From contig JAKAUH010000719.1 in NCBI GenBank assembly GCA_021818605.1, positions 1-8,533 on the forward strand: a stretch of DNA of 8,533 nt, written 5' to 3'. Within the stretch, counting starts at the first letter, position 1, and the number at the start of each line of letters is the position of its first letter. The notes under the pieces are model-generated. The model ran no database searches, was not told the origin of the DNA, and was given only the letters and a program-made list of their open reading frames with translations. Source of the stretch: Planctomycetota bacterium. Lineage in GTDB: Bacteria > Planctomycetota > Planctomycetia > Isosphaerales > Isosphaeraceae. Made by a program: the position numbers and the translations under genes. Of this stretch, positions 1 to 7,233 are shown piece after piece.

Positions 1-173
1 ATGCCCTGGAGGCCGGGTTCCGGGACGAGAATCGCCCGGACAGTCTCCCCGTTATCACGCTCGCGGATCCCCAGCGCGTCCTTCGGGACGGGGCCTACGC
101 CGAGAAGGTCGCCGAGAGCCTCCTCGATTACCTGATGCGAATCGACGAGGTCCGCGGCACGGGGCGGATCTAA
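1..173 (+). CDS. C-terminal fragment of an unrecognised protein
   Basis: An open frame enters from the left edge (first whole codon at base 3) and ends at TAA 171-173, giving the last 56 residues of a protein. The peptide looks like genuine coding sequence: it has a stretch reading VITLADPQRVL, then an amphipathic helix around AYAEKVAESLLDYLMRIDEV, and it ends RGTGRI. I do not recognise the family, and I assign no function. The codon choice is GC-rich in third positions like the neighbouring genes. It converges on the DUF1501 gene with a gap of only 32 bases, in which I see no terminator hairpin. The frame is well supported; the identity is unknown. Confidence 0.6.
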   Translation, partial: ALEAGFRDENRPDSLPVITLADPQRVLRDGAYAEKVAESLLDYLMRIDEVRGTGRI

Positions 174-205
174 GTTCCCTGATCGCCCACCGCCGCGCCG
201 ATTCC

Positions 206-1675
206 TCAGATCACCTCGGCGATCAGCTTCCCCTCGATGAACGTGAGCCGCTCGTCGCGGCCCAGGTGGGGATACGTGAGCCGGTTCTGCTCGAGGCCGA
301 GCAAATGCAGGATCGTGGCGTGCACGTCGCGGAAGTGGTACGGGCGGTCGATGGTCTGGAGGCCGATCGCGTCCGTCGCACCAATCGTCTGGCCGCCCTT
401 GACTCCGCCGCCGGCCATCCACATCGTGAAGCCCAGGTTATGGTGGTCGCGGCCTCGTGAGGATTCGGCCTCGGGCGAGCGGCCGAACTCGCCGCCCCAG
501 ACGACCAGGGTGCTCTCGAGCAATCCCCGGCGCTTCAGGTCCTTGAGCAATCCGGCGATCGGCCGATCGGTCTCTGCGGCCTTGCGCAGGTGGTTCTCCT
601 CGATGTCGCTGTGCGCGTCCCATTGCAGATTGCCCGCGCCTCCGCCCGAGACCACGCAGACGAACCGGACGCCGTTCTCGACCAGTCGCCGCGCCAGCAG
701 GCAGCGCCGGCCGTAGTCATTCGTCGGCTCGGCGCCGATGCCGTAGAGGTCCAGCGTTTCCCGCGGCTCGCGCGAGAGATCGAGCACCTCGGGCGCCTCG
801 GTCTGCATGCGGAACGCCAGGTCGTAGGCGTTCATCCGCGCGTGGAACTCCTGGTCGTGCGGATCAACCGTGGCCTCGTTCAGCTCGCGGATCAGGCGGA
901 GGGTCCGCTTGCGCTGGGGCAGATTCACGCCGTCGGGCAGGTCGAGGTTGAGCACCGGCCGGGCGCCGGGGCGGAACATCGTCGGCTGGTAGACAGCCGG
1001 CAGGAAGCCGTGGGTGTACATCGGCTGGCCGGCCTCGACCGCGCCGTGCGGGTCGGGCATCACGACGTAGCCGGGCAGGGATTCGCTCTCGGAGCCGAGT
1101 CCGTAGCAGACCCACGAGCCCATGCTGGGCGAGCCCGGCGTGATCCGGCCGGTGAACAGCTCGTACTGCGCGGCGGAGTGCACGACCATGTCGCCGTGGC
1201 ACGAGCGAATCACCGCCAGGTCGTCGACGCAGCCGGCCAGGTGCGGGAACAGGTCGGAGACCTCGATGCCGCTCTCGCCGTACCTGCGGAACGTCCGCTG
1301 CGTGCCGAGCAGGCGGGCGTTGCCGCTTACGAACTGGTACTTCACATCGCCAAATTCCTTCGGCCGCCGCTGGCCGTGCAGCCGGTTCAACAGCGGCTTG
1401 GGGTCGAAGGTCTCGAGGTGGCTTGGACCGCCGGCCATGTAGAGGAAGATGATCGAGCGTGCCCTTGCCGGGTGGTGCTGGGGCTTCGGCGCCATCGAAT
1501 CGGCCGACGCCGATCCGGCCACGGCCCGAGGCCGACCTTGCTCGATCATCGCCGCCAGGGCCAACCCGCCGAAGCCGCAGCAGCCGTCGCGGAGGAACTC
1601 GCGGCGGGTGCGGGTCGGGCGAGAGTGGGGGAGCGGGCGTGGGCGTGGGCGTGGTTCAGGCGTGTCAGGGTACAT
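206..1675 (-). CDS. DUF1501 family protein with Tat signal (sulfatase/alkaline-phosphatase-like fold)
   Basis: A 489-residue DUF1501 protein, a family related to the alkaline phosphatase/sulfatase superfamily and abundant in planctomycetes; the substrate is unknown. The N-terminus carries a twin-arginine motif TRREFL (R24, R25) followed by a hydrophobic stretch at 33-43, so export by Tat is expected. Family landmarks in order are FLYMAGGPSHLETFDPKP (77-94), HSAAQYELFTGR (166-177), GSWVCYGLG (186-194), WGGEFGRSPEAE (393-404), GRDHHNLGFTMWMAGGG (408-424) and RDVHATILHLLGL (449-461). The start is the ATG at 1675-1673: it precedes the Tat motif and overlaps the upstream PSD1 stop by 11 bases. The frame stays open to 1915, but that extension is the antisense-free shadow of PSD1 coding sequence. 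No Shine-Dalgarno is visible before the ATG, so translation is probably coupled to PSD1. The gene is complete and full length. Confidence 0.93.
   Translation of the reverse strand: MYPDTPEPRPRPRPLPHSRPTRTRREFLRDGCCGFGGLALAAMIEQGRPRAVAGSASADSMAPKPQHHPARARSIIFLYMAGGPSHLETFDPKPLLNRLHGQRRPKEFGDVKYQFVSGNARLLGTQRTFRRYGESGIEVSDLFPHLAGCVDDLAVIRSCHGDMVVHSAAQYELFTGRITPGSPSMGSWVCYGLGSESESLPGYVVMPDPHGAVEAGQPMYTHGFLPAVYQPTMFRPGARPVLNLDLPDGVNLPQRKRTLRLIRELNEATVDPHDQEFHARMNAYDLAFRMQTEAPEVLDLSREPRETLDLYGIGAEPTNDYGRRCLLARRLVENGVRFVCVVSGGGAGNLQWDAHSDIEENHLRKAAETDRPIAGLLKDLKRRGLLESTLVVWGGEFGRSPEAESSRGRDHHNLGFTMWMAGGGVKGGQTIGATDAIGLQTIDRPYHFRDVHATILHLLGLEQNRLTYPHLGRDERLTFIEGKLIAEVI
1627..1649 (+). other. Putative G-quadruplex motif at the 5' end of the DUF1501 gene
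   Basis: Four G-tracts on the plus strand (GGGGG at 1627-1631, then GGG at 1635, 1641 and 1647) are separated by three-base loops, which fits the G3+N1-7 pattern. The plus strand is the template for the DUF1501 gene, so any structure would form in DNA rather than in the mRNA. High GC makes chance occurrence plausible; folding is untested. Confidence 0.4.
1635..1652. repeat. Hexanucleotide GGGCGT repeat, 3 copies
   Basis: Three exact tandem copies of GGGCGT (plus strand) lie inside the DUF1501 gene just after its start. On the coding strand they encode the alternating Arg-Pro run at residues 9-14, in the n-region of the Tat signal. Gain or loss of a unit would keep frame and change this run by two residues. 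Confidence 0.8.
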
Positions 1676-4022
1676 AGAGGAACCCATTGAGGTTGAAGAG
1701 CGCCAGGGCGAATTCCTCGATCGGCCCGTCGCGAAGGAACTCCAGCGCCAGGGCCTCCTCGCGCGGCGTGGGCGGCCGGCCCAGCGCCAGCCGGTAGCCG
1801 CGGCGGACGGTCTGGCTGGGCACGCCGCGAGTCTCGCGGCGCAGCCGGGCGGCGAAGGCCGACGCCAGGTCGTTGGCCGTCCGGCCATTGAGCAGCTCGA
1901 GCGCCTGGGGCGCATGGGTGCTGCTCTCGCGCCGGGGGCAACTGGACGTCAGCGACGGGGCGTCGAATGCCTCGAAGATCGGCAGCCGCAGGTTCCGCTT
2001 CGCGGTCAGGTAGATTGACCGCCGGTCGTGCTCGGCCGGATCGCGCGCCACCTGCCATTGTGAGGGCTTGTAAAGCGCGGCGATGATCGCGCGATCGACG
2101 GGCACCATGACGCTCGGCCCGCCGGATTTCGGGTTGAGCCGGCCGGAGGCGGACAGCATCGCGTCGCGGACCTCCTCGGCCTCGAGCCGTCGGCGACGGA
2201 ACTTCCACAGCAGCCGGTTTTCGGGATCGTCGCGGGCGGGTACGGCGGTTGTCTGGGCGTCAGGATGGCTCGACTGGCGATAGGCTGCGCTCAGCAGGAT
2301 CATCCGGTGGATCGGCTTGAGCCGCCAGCCCTCGTCTACCAGGCGGGCCGCCAGCCAGTCGAGCAGTTCGGGATGGCTGGGACGGTCGCCGTGGGTGCCG
2401 AAGTCGTTCGCCGTCTTGACGATCCCGACGCCGAAATGATGCTGCCAGAGGCGGTTGACGATCACCCGGGAGGTCAGCGGGTGCGACGGCGATGCCAGCC
2501 ATCGGGCCAATCGAGTGCGGGGATCGGCCACGTCGGGCGGCAGTTCGGGCAGACTGTCGGGGACCAGCACGCTCGGCGGCCGCGGGCCGACGGCCTCGCC
2601 CTTGTGCTCCCAGACCCCGCGCTTCAGGACGTACATCGGCGTTCGACGCTTCGGATCGTTGCGGATCGCGGGGATGGTCGCCGGGTGTGGCGGGATCGAT
2701 TCCTCGAGCGCCGCGATCTCCAGGATCAGCCGGGCGCGTTCCGCCTCGGTCGCGCCTTTCAGCTTCGCCTTGAGCGCCTTGACTTCCTGCTGGGTCTGCG
2801 ACTTCTTCGCCAGCCAGGTCTTGCGCTGGGCCTCGGTGGCGATGTTGATGTCGTTTTCCTGGGTCGCGGCGAGGTACGCCTCGAGGCGGTAATAGTCCTT
2901 CTGCGAGATTGGCTCGAGCTTGTGGTTGTGGCACCGCGCGCAGCCGACCGTCAGGCCGAGGAACGCGGTGCCGATGATATCGGTTCGCTCGGTGAGGACC
3001 TCGTTGCGCGACAGCGCGATCTCGGGATTTCCGGCGTTGCGGCGGATCGGGCCGATCCGGTGGAAGATCGACGCGGCCTGGCACCGACGATCGGTGGGAG
3101 AAAGCTCGTCGCCGGCGAGCTGCTCGATGACAAATCGGTCGAACGGCCTGTCGGCGTTGCAGGCGTCGATGACGTAGTCGCGGAACCGCCAGGCCTCGGG
3201 GATATGGCGGTCGTATTCGAAGCCCTCGCTCTCGGCATAGCGGACGACGTCGAGCCAGTGCTGCGCCCACCGCTCGCCGAAATGCGGGCTGGCGAGCAGC
3301 CGGTCGACGACGCGCTCCTCGGCGGCCGGCGAGCGGTCGTGCTCGAAGGCGTCGAGTTCATCGGGTGAGGGAGGCAACCCGGTGATGTCGAACGTCACGC
3401 GGCGGAGCCACTCGGCGCGCGAGGCCGGCGGCGCGGGCCGCCAGCCTTTTGATTCGAGCTTCGCCAGCACGAAGGCGTCGATCGGGTTCTTGATCCACTC
3501 GCGGTCGGCGACTTCGGGCACCGGGGGTCTCACGACGGGTCGGAAGGCCCAGTGCTCGCGAGCCATTTGCAATGGCGAGCGCACGGTGGTCGTCGTCGAG
3601 GAGCCAGATCCTTCAAACGGCGCGCCGGCCTGGATCCACCGCGTGAACTCGGCGATGGTGGGCTCGGAAAGCTTCGGCTTCTTCGGCGGCATGGCGAGGC
3701 CGTCCTGGTGGCGGATGGCCTGGAGGATCAGGCTCTCATCAGGCTTGCCCGGCACGACGGCCGGCCCTGAGTCGCCTCCCTCGAGCATCGCCTCGCGCGA
3801 GTCGAGCCGCAGCCCGGCGCCGAGTTTTTTCGACGCGGCCGAGTGGCAGGTGTAGCATTGGGCCTTCAGTACGGGGGCGATCCGCTCGCGGTAGAGGTGC
3901 GGGCCGTCGTCACCGGCTACGAGGGACGGCGCGATCGGTCCGGCCGACGAGAAGGCCAGGGTTATCGCGATGGCGATCGCGACTGCTGCGAGGCGCGCCG
4001 GCCGTTTGGTGGGATCGGTCAT
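1665..4022 (-). CDS. PSD1 / DUF1553 cytochrome c protein (PSCyt1-DUF1549-DUF1553)
   Basis: A 785-residue exported planctomycete protein. A signal peptide covers about residues 1-37 (basic start, hydrophobic core 11-25, probable cleavage near VAG-DD). The PSCyt1 cytochrome domain follows, with haem motif CYTCH (C56, C59, H60) and the late methionine M111 in AMPPKKPK as possible axial ligand. The DUF1549 (PSCyt2) domain spans about 174-385, with WIKNPIDAFVLAKLE, HWLDVVRYAESEGFEYD (255-271) and a second CxxCH, CARCH (361-365). A charged, probably coiled-coil linker occupies about 395-452. The DUF1553 (PSD1) domain fills the rest, with VNRLWQHHFGVGI (522-534), DFGTHGDRPSHPELLDWLA (540-558) and THAPQALELLN (702-712). 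The family commonly precedes DUF1501 genes, as here. Its electron-transfer partner and substrate are not known. The start ATG at 4022 has only a weak AGGT at 4031-4034. Confidence 0.94.
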   Translation of the reverse strand: MTDPTKRPARLAAVAIAIAITLAFSSAGPIAPSLVAGDDGPHLYRERIAPVLKAQCYTCHSAASKKLGAGLRLDSREAMLEGGDSGPAVVPGKPDESLILQAIRHQDGLAMPPKKPKLSEPTIAEFTRWIQAGAPFEGSGSSTTTTVRSPLQMAREHWAFRPVVRPPVPEVADREWIKNPIDAFVLAKLESKGWRPAPPASRAEWLRRVTFDITGLPPSPDELDAFEHDRSPAAEERVVDRLLASPHFGERWAQHWLDVVRYAESEGFEYDRHIPEAWRFRDYVIDACNADRPFDRFVIEQLAGDELSPTDRRCQAASIFHRIGPIRRNAGNPEIALSRNEVLTERTDIIGTAFLGLTVGCARCHNHKLEPISQKDYYRLEAYLAATQENDINIATEAQRKTWLAKKSQTQQEVKALKAKLKGATEAERARLILEIAALEESIPPHPATIPAIRNDPKRRTPMYVLKRGVWEHKGEAVGPRPPSVLVPDSLPELPPDVADPRTRLARWLASPSHPLTSRVIVNRLWQHHFGVGIVKTANDFGTHGDRPSHPELLDWLAARLVDEGWRLKPIHRMILLSAAYRQSSHPDAQTTAVPARDDPENRLLWKFRRRRLEAEEVRDAMLSASGRLNPKSGGPSVMVPVDRAIIAALYKPSQWQVARDPAEHDRRSIYLTAKRNLRLPIFEAFDAPSLTSSCPRRESSTHAPQALELLNGRTANDLASAFAARLRRETRGVPSQTVRRGYRLALGRPPTPREEALALEFLRDGPIEEFALALFNLNGFLYVP

Positions 4023-4034
4023 GACGGGCTACCT

Positions 4035-4061
4035 GGGCTGGGGGCGGGGCAAACGGGAGGG
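4035..4061 (+). other. Putative G-quadruplex motif between DUF4058 and PSD1 genes
   Basis: Five G-tracts on the plus strand (4035-4037, 4040-4044, 4046-4049, 4055-4057, 4059-4061) with loops of 1-5 bases fill most of the 39-base gap between the DUF4058 stop and the PSD1 start. The plus strand is the template here. No terminator hairpin is visible in the gap. Confidence 0.45.
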
Positions 4062-4853
4062 TCAGGACTTCTTCTTCTTGCGTCCCTTGCCGGGCTTCTT
4101 CCGGCCGTTCGCGGGCGGCGCGGCGAGCTCTTCCCGGAGGAAATCCGGCACGCCCTCGAAGGCTGCGCGGTAGGTGGCCTCGAGTGGGACCGGCACGTAA
4201 ACCGCGGGCGTGAGGAACAGGGGCATGTCCGGCAGGGTATCTCCGACGGCGACCGGCTCGAGGAAGACCTCAGGCCCAGGATAACCGACGTACGACACGC
4301 AGGTCAGGGGCTTATCCTTCGGCAGGGCGAAATCGCCCTCGCCGTCCCGTGCCCAGATCGCCCGGTGGATGCCGTCGGGATCGCGAGGCGTCGGCGGGAA
4401 CAGGTCGACGATCAGCAGGTGGATGCCCGAGAGAATCGCCTCGTCGGCCCTGTGCACGAAGGCGGCGAACGCAGTCTGACCGCTCTTGTTCCCGGGCGAG
4501 ACGATCTCGATCATCGCGATGACCTGATGGCGGCTGCGATGGCGGATCACGATGGTTTTGGCCTTCGCGGCATAGACATCGACCTCGGTCCGGGCGTGGA
4601 AGCGGACCTTCGGCGGGGCCTTGGCCAGCGCGACGCCGCCGTTCGGTTCGGAGTCGGCCGACTTCGGGTTCCACGCAGGCCGCTTGAGCGTGAGCACGTC
4701 AGGACCGAAGTCGCCCGTCACCTGCTCGGCAAGGGCGTAGTAGTCGCGCGGGAGAAGGCCCTGGTTGAGCGAACGGGCGATCTCCTGCAACCAGCCGTTG
4801 TGAAAGTGGTGGAACACCCCTGCGTCCACTCGCGTCCAGTCGTGGATCGGCAT
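4062..4853 (-). CDS. DUF4058 family protein
   Basis: A 263-residue protein of the DUF4058 family, which is frequent in planctomycetes and cyanobacteria and has no established function. It opens with the family's characteristic MPIHDWTRVDAGVFHHFH, followed by GLLPRDYYALAEQV (32-45) and GPDVLTL (50-56). The core strand VIAMIEIVSPGNK (111-123) and the following helix and strand (AILSGIHLLIVDLF, 139-152) resemble the strand-helix core of PD-(D/E)xK-type nucleases, but this is only an inference and I cannot identify a complete active site. The C-terminus is a lysine-rich tail (251-262). The start is ATG 4853-4851, chosen because a perfect GGAGG lies 6 bases upstream and the MPIHDW start is typical; the frame is open further to 4982, but that part overlaps the preceding gene. 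It has no signal peptide and should be cytoplasmic. Confidence 0.9.
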   Translation of the reverse strand: MPIHDWTRVDAGVFHHFHNGWLQEIARSLNQGLLPRDYYALAEQVTGDFGPDVLTLKRPAWNPKSADSEPNGGVALAKAPPKVRFHARTEVDVYAAKAKTIVIRHRSRHQVIAMIEIVSPGNKSGQTAFAAFVHRADEAILSGIHLLIVDLFPPTPRDPDGIHRAIWARDGEGDFALPKDKPLTCVSYVGYPGPEVFLEPVAVGDTLPDMPLFLTPAVYVPVPLEATYRAAFEGVPDFLREELAAPPANGRKKPGKGRKKKKS

Positions 4854-4859
4854 CGTCTG

Positions 4860-4864
4860 CCTCC
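4860..4864 (-). promoter_or_regulatory. Ribosome binding site of the DUF4058 gene
   Basis: GGAGG on the minus strand with a 6-base spacer to the ATG at 4853. This decides the start in favour of 4853 over the longer open frame beginning at 4982. Confidence 0.8.
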
Positions 4865-4917
4865 AGCCGAGCCTTCCGAGCGATCCCGTCGCGCCAGCCC
4901 ATGCTCGTGAGGTCGGC

Positions 4918-5268
4918 TCAACAGTCATCCGGGCGGATCTCTCTCGCTGCCCCCTGGAGAATATCCACCGGATAGGCGGCAAGATAAATCTCTATCTGCT
5001 CGAATCGCTCGAGGAGGATTGCCTTGTAGCCCTCGAAGAAGCGCTGGTTCTCGGGCGTGTCCTCGACGTCGACGACCAGCCGGAGCAATTCATCGTCGTA
5101 TCGGGTCCCCTCGTGCACCCAGATGCCAGGGACGCTGTGGGGGAGGAGACTGATCGCCCCGAACTGGGCGACCAGCTCCTCTCGCGTCTGCTCGAACGCC
5201 TCGCCGTCGACCGGTCGGGCGTCGTTATGTCTTAAGGGTACGAGAATCTCGTAGCGCCTTCTCCGCAT
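4918..5268 (-). CDS. Uncharacterised conserved small protein (second gene of a small pair)
   Basis: A 116-residue soluble protein with no signal peptide or membrane segment. I have the impression of having seen this protein type (RYEILVPLRHND near the start, GIWVHEGTRYDDELLRLVVDVEDT in the middle, FEQIEIYL near the end) as a conserved unknown in planctomycetes and cyanobacteria, but I cannot name a family. By eye the order of elements is strand (6-12), helix (22-37), two strands (39-70), helix (71-90), strand (91-103), which suggests a beta-alpha-beta-beta-alpha-beta ferredoxin-like fold; this is inference. The ATG at 5268 is preceded by GGAGGGGGA (5276-5284), with the GGAGG 11 bases away. 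It overlaps the end of the upstream small gene, so the two are probably translated together. No function is assigned. Confidence 0.82.
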   Translation of the reverse strand: MRRRRYEILVPLRHNDARPVDGEAFEQTREELVAQFGAISLLPHSVPGIWVHEGTRYDDELLRLVVDVEDTPENQRFFEGYKAILLERFEQIEIYLAAYPVDILQGAAREIRPDDC

Positions 5269-5453
5269 AATCCAGTCCCCCTCCGGCCCAGTTCCTGATA
5301 GTTCACTCCGAGCGACCGGAGCAATTCCAGGGCGGGTTCGGGCACGATGAAGGTGTCGTCGGGGAGGCAGACGACCCGACCGCGCCGGGCCATCTCGACC
5401 AGGGACCTGGACCGGTCGCCTCGCTCGGGTATCTGGATCTTAACCATCTGCAT
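5232..5453 (-). CDS. Uncharacterised small protein, probably frameshifted near its 3' end
   Basis: A 73-residue protein beginning MQMVKIQIPERGDRSRSL and containing RRGRVVCLPDDTFIVPEPAL and LLRSLGVNYQELGR. It looks like the first member of a conserved small-gene pair; no function is known. I chose ATG 5453 because GAAGG lies 8 bases upstream; GTG 5477 and ATG 5447 are alternatives. The reading frame ends at TAA 5234-5232, 37 bases inside the next gene. The last 15 residues (TGLCGEGATRFSYP and the preceding G) look unlike protein. Removing one G from the G5 run at 5277-5281 would give GLDYAEKALRDSRTLKT with a stop at 5227-5225, a far more natural amphipathic helix. The gene may therefore carry a real frameshift, a sequencing error, or a programmed slip. 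Confidence 0.7.
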   Translation of the reverse strand: MQMVKIQIPERGDRSRSLVEMARRGRVVCLPDDTFIVPEPALELLRSLGVNYQELGRRGTGLCGEGATRFSYP

Positions 5454-5495
5454 GGAAGGACCTTCGGTAGAATCCACCGGCGTACCCGAACATTT

Positions 5496-5525
5496 ATCTT
5501 ACAGGCGATCGCCGGACGGGGAAAA
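5496..5525 (-). promoter_or_regulatory. Weak candidate promoter for the small-gene pair
   Basis: On the minus strand TAAGAT (5496-5501) could be a -10 box and TTTTCC (5520-5525) a poor -35 box at 18 bases. The implied transcript would start near 5489, about 36 bases before the ATG at 5453. Between the boxes sits the palindrome GGCGATCGCC (5504-5513). This is a match by eye to sigma-70 consensus only; the gap of 141 bases after the transporter gene makes a separate promoter reasonable. Confidence 0.22.
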
Positions 5526-5594
5526 GGGAACGCGCCAGGCTGTTAAGGTCCCGGCAGTCAGGGCGTCTCACACACGGCGGCCCCGATCGACCCG

Positions 5595-7214
5595 TCAGAT
5601 CTCCGACGCCGCCAGGGCGAACTCGTCGTCCTCCTTCTCCTCCTCCTCGGTGGTGGCACCCGCGCCGATGCCGCCGGCGGCCGAGGCGTGGGTCGCGTGC
5701 CGGTCGGGCAGGCCCAGGGCGCAGAGCATCGTGCCGATCCCCAGGCCGGCCATCTGGAGATAGGCGTTTCGCAGCGCGTGGCCGAGGCTCGTTTGCACCA
5801 GCACAAGTTGGCCTGGGCCGAGCACCGCGTGGGTCTCGGGCCGCAGGGCCGCGGCGACGTCGATCCCGGATCCACCGGCCGCCGCCAGGCGATGGGCCAG
5901 CTCCCAGCCGAGCGCTGCACCTAAAAGGCCGACGCCCAGCGAGCCGCCGATCGTTCGCAAAAAGATCACCGCGCCGGTGGCCACCCCGCGCTGGCCCCAC
6001 TGCACCGCGTGCTGCACCGACAGGATCAGGCTGAGCGACGCCGGGCCCATCCCCAGCCCGACGAGCACCAGCCCGGGGTAGAACCAGAATCGATACCAGG
6101 CCGGGTAGGTCGCCCCCAGCACCAGCCCGATCGATCCCGCCGCGATGAAGAACGAGCCCACCAGGCAGCCGAACCGCAGCCCGCGATGCACCACGGCCTT
6201 TGCCGCCACCGCCACGCTAAACGCCCACGTGAGGAACAGCGGCATCAAGGCCCGCCCGGCGAGCCGCGCGTTGCCTCCCTGCACCCCCTGAATGTACAGC
6301 GGCACGTAGGTGTCGATCCCGAACAGAATCGCGCCAATCAGGCAGCTCCCCGCCAGCGACGCGGCGATCACCGGGCGGGCCATCAGGTCCATCGGCAGGA
6401 TCGGGTCCTCCGCGCGGTGCTCGCGAAATACGAACAGGACCAGAAGCGCCAGCGACGCCACCGCCAGCCCAGCGGCCGTCGAGATCCCGTGCTTCGACCC
6501 GTCGAGCACCACCAGCAAGAGGCAGGTCAGTCCGGCCGAGAGCAGCCCCGCGCCGACCCAGTCGATCGGCGCGACGTTCCGCTCGACCTTCGGCTCGGTC
6601 ACGTACCAGGCCAGCAAGATGATGGCCACGACTGCGAACGGCACGCTGACCAGGAACACCCAGCGCCAGCCGACGTTATCGGTCAGATACCCGCCGAGGA
6701 TCGGCCCGCCGACGCTCGCTAGCCCCCACACGGCGCTGAAATAGCCCTGGACCTTCGCTCGTTCGTGCAGCGTGAACAGATCGCCGAGAATGGTGAGCAC
6801 GATCGGCCCAACCGCGCCGGCGCCCAGGCCCTGGAGCGTGCGCATCGCGATCAACTGCCCCATGGTCTGCGCCGTGCCCGACAGGATCGAGCCGATGCTG
6901 AAGAGCACCAGGCCGAACAGGAGGATCCGCTTGCGACCGTAGAGATCAGCGAGCTTGCCGTAGATCGGCGTGCTCACGGTCGAGGCCAGCAGGTACGCCG
7001 AGATCACCCAGGGATAGATGTCCAGCCCGTGGAGCTGGGCGATGATCGTCGGCATGGCCGGCGAGACGACCAGTTGCTCCATCGCGGTGACCATCATCGC
7101 CACGAGCAGCGACGCGGTGATCATCCGGCGCCCGGCGAGGGGCGAGATCCTGTCTTTACTCGTTTCCTCGACGGCGGTTGCGTCGGAATCCGGTTCGCTG
7201 CTCGCCGACGGCAT
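5595..7214 (-). CDS. MFS transporter, DHA2 (EmrB/QacA-like) family, 14 TM
   Basis: A 539-residue inner-membrane proton-driven exporter of the major facilitator superfamily. About fourteen hydrophobic segments are visible from residue 31 to 512, and the length fits the 14-helix drug:H+ antiporter-2 group. Motif A is GKLADLYGRKR (86-96) in the first cytoplasmic loop; motif B carries R125 in LIAMRTLQGLGAGA; motif C is GGPILGGYL...WRWVFLVSVPFA (169-194). The late QHAVQWGQRGVATG (401-414) is also typical. The first helix ends MEQLVVSPAMPTIIAQL, where family members more often have an acidic residue and a TIV sequence. An acidic tail (EEEEKEDDE, 523-531) ends the protein. The substrate cannot be read from sequence; multidrug or metabolite export is likely. 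The start is ATG 7214, with AGGAG at 7226-7230, 11 bases away; the frame is open to 7295 but that part is rich in Ser, Arg and Pro and lies over the promoter. Confidence 0.92.
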   Translation of the reverse strand: MPSASSEPDSDATAVEETSKDRISPLAGRRMITASLLVAMMVTAMEQLVVSPAMPTIIAQLHGLDIYPWVISAYLLASTVSTPIYGKLADLYGRKRILLFGLVLFSIGSILSGTAQTMGQLIAMRTLQGLGAGAVGPIVLTILGDLFTLHERAKVQGYFSAVWGLASVGGPILGGYLTDNVGWRWVFLVSVPFAVVAIILLAWYVTEPKVERNVAPIDWVGAGLLSAGLTCLLLVVLDGSKHGISTAAGLAVASLALLVLFVFREHRAEDPILPMDLMARPVIAASLAGSCLIGAILFGIDTYVPLYIQGVQGGNARLAGRALMPLFLTWAFSVAVAAKAVVHRGLRFGCLVGSFFIAAGSIGLVLGATYPAWYRFWFYPGLVLVGLGMGPASLSLILSVQHAVQWGQRGVATGAVIFLRTIGGSLGVGLLGAALGWELAHRLAAAGGSGIDVAAALRPETHAVLGPGQLVLVQTSLGHALRNAYLQMAGLGIGTMLCALGLPDRHATHASAAGGIGAGATTEEEEKEDDEFALAASEI

Positions 7215-7233
7215 GGCGGCACTTACTCCTAAA

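Noticed and set aside
174..205. Possible bidirectional terminator between the converging genes at the left edge
   Set aside because: No convincing stem or U-run could be found in the 32-base gap.
590..1690. Long plus-strand open frame of 366 codons opposite the DUF1501 gene
   Set aside because: It lies in exact codon register with the real gene (its first base faces the sense third base). Sense codons TTA, CTA and TCA are rare at this GC content, which keeps the antisense frame open; the translation has no recognisable domain.
1676..1915. 80-residue N-terminal extension of DUF1501
   Set aside because: It overlaps PSD1 coding sequence that includes conserved C-terminal residues, is Arg/Ser/Pro-rich, and would put the Tat signal in the middle of the protein.
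2265..3368. Long plus-strand open frame of 367 codons opposite PSD1
   Set aside because: Same in-register antisense effect; the sense strand has strong family motifs throughout.
4854..4982. 43-residue N-terminal extension of the DUF4058 protein
   Set aside because: ATG 4853 has a perfect GGAGG at 6 bases and begins with the family's MPIHDW start; the extension overlaps the preceding gene.
5504..5513. GGCGATCGCC palindrome, resembling the HIP1 octamer of cyanobacteria
   Set aside because: A single copy; GATC-centred GC palindromes are frequent in this GC-rich sequence (GATCG recurs throughout).
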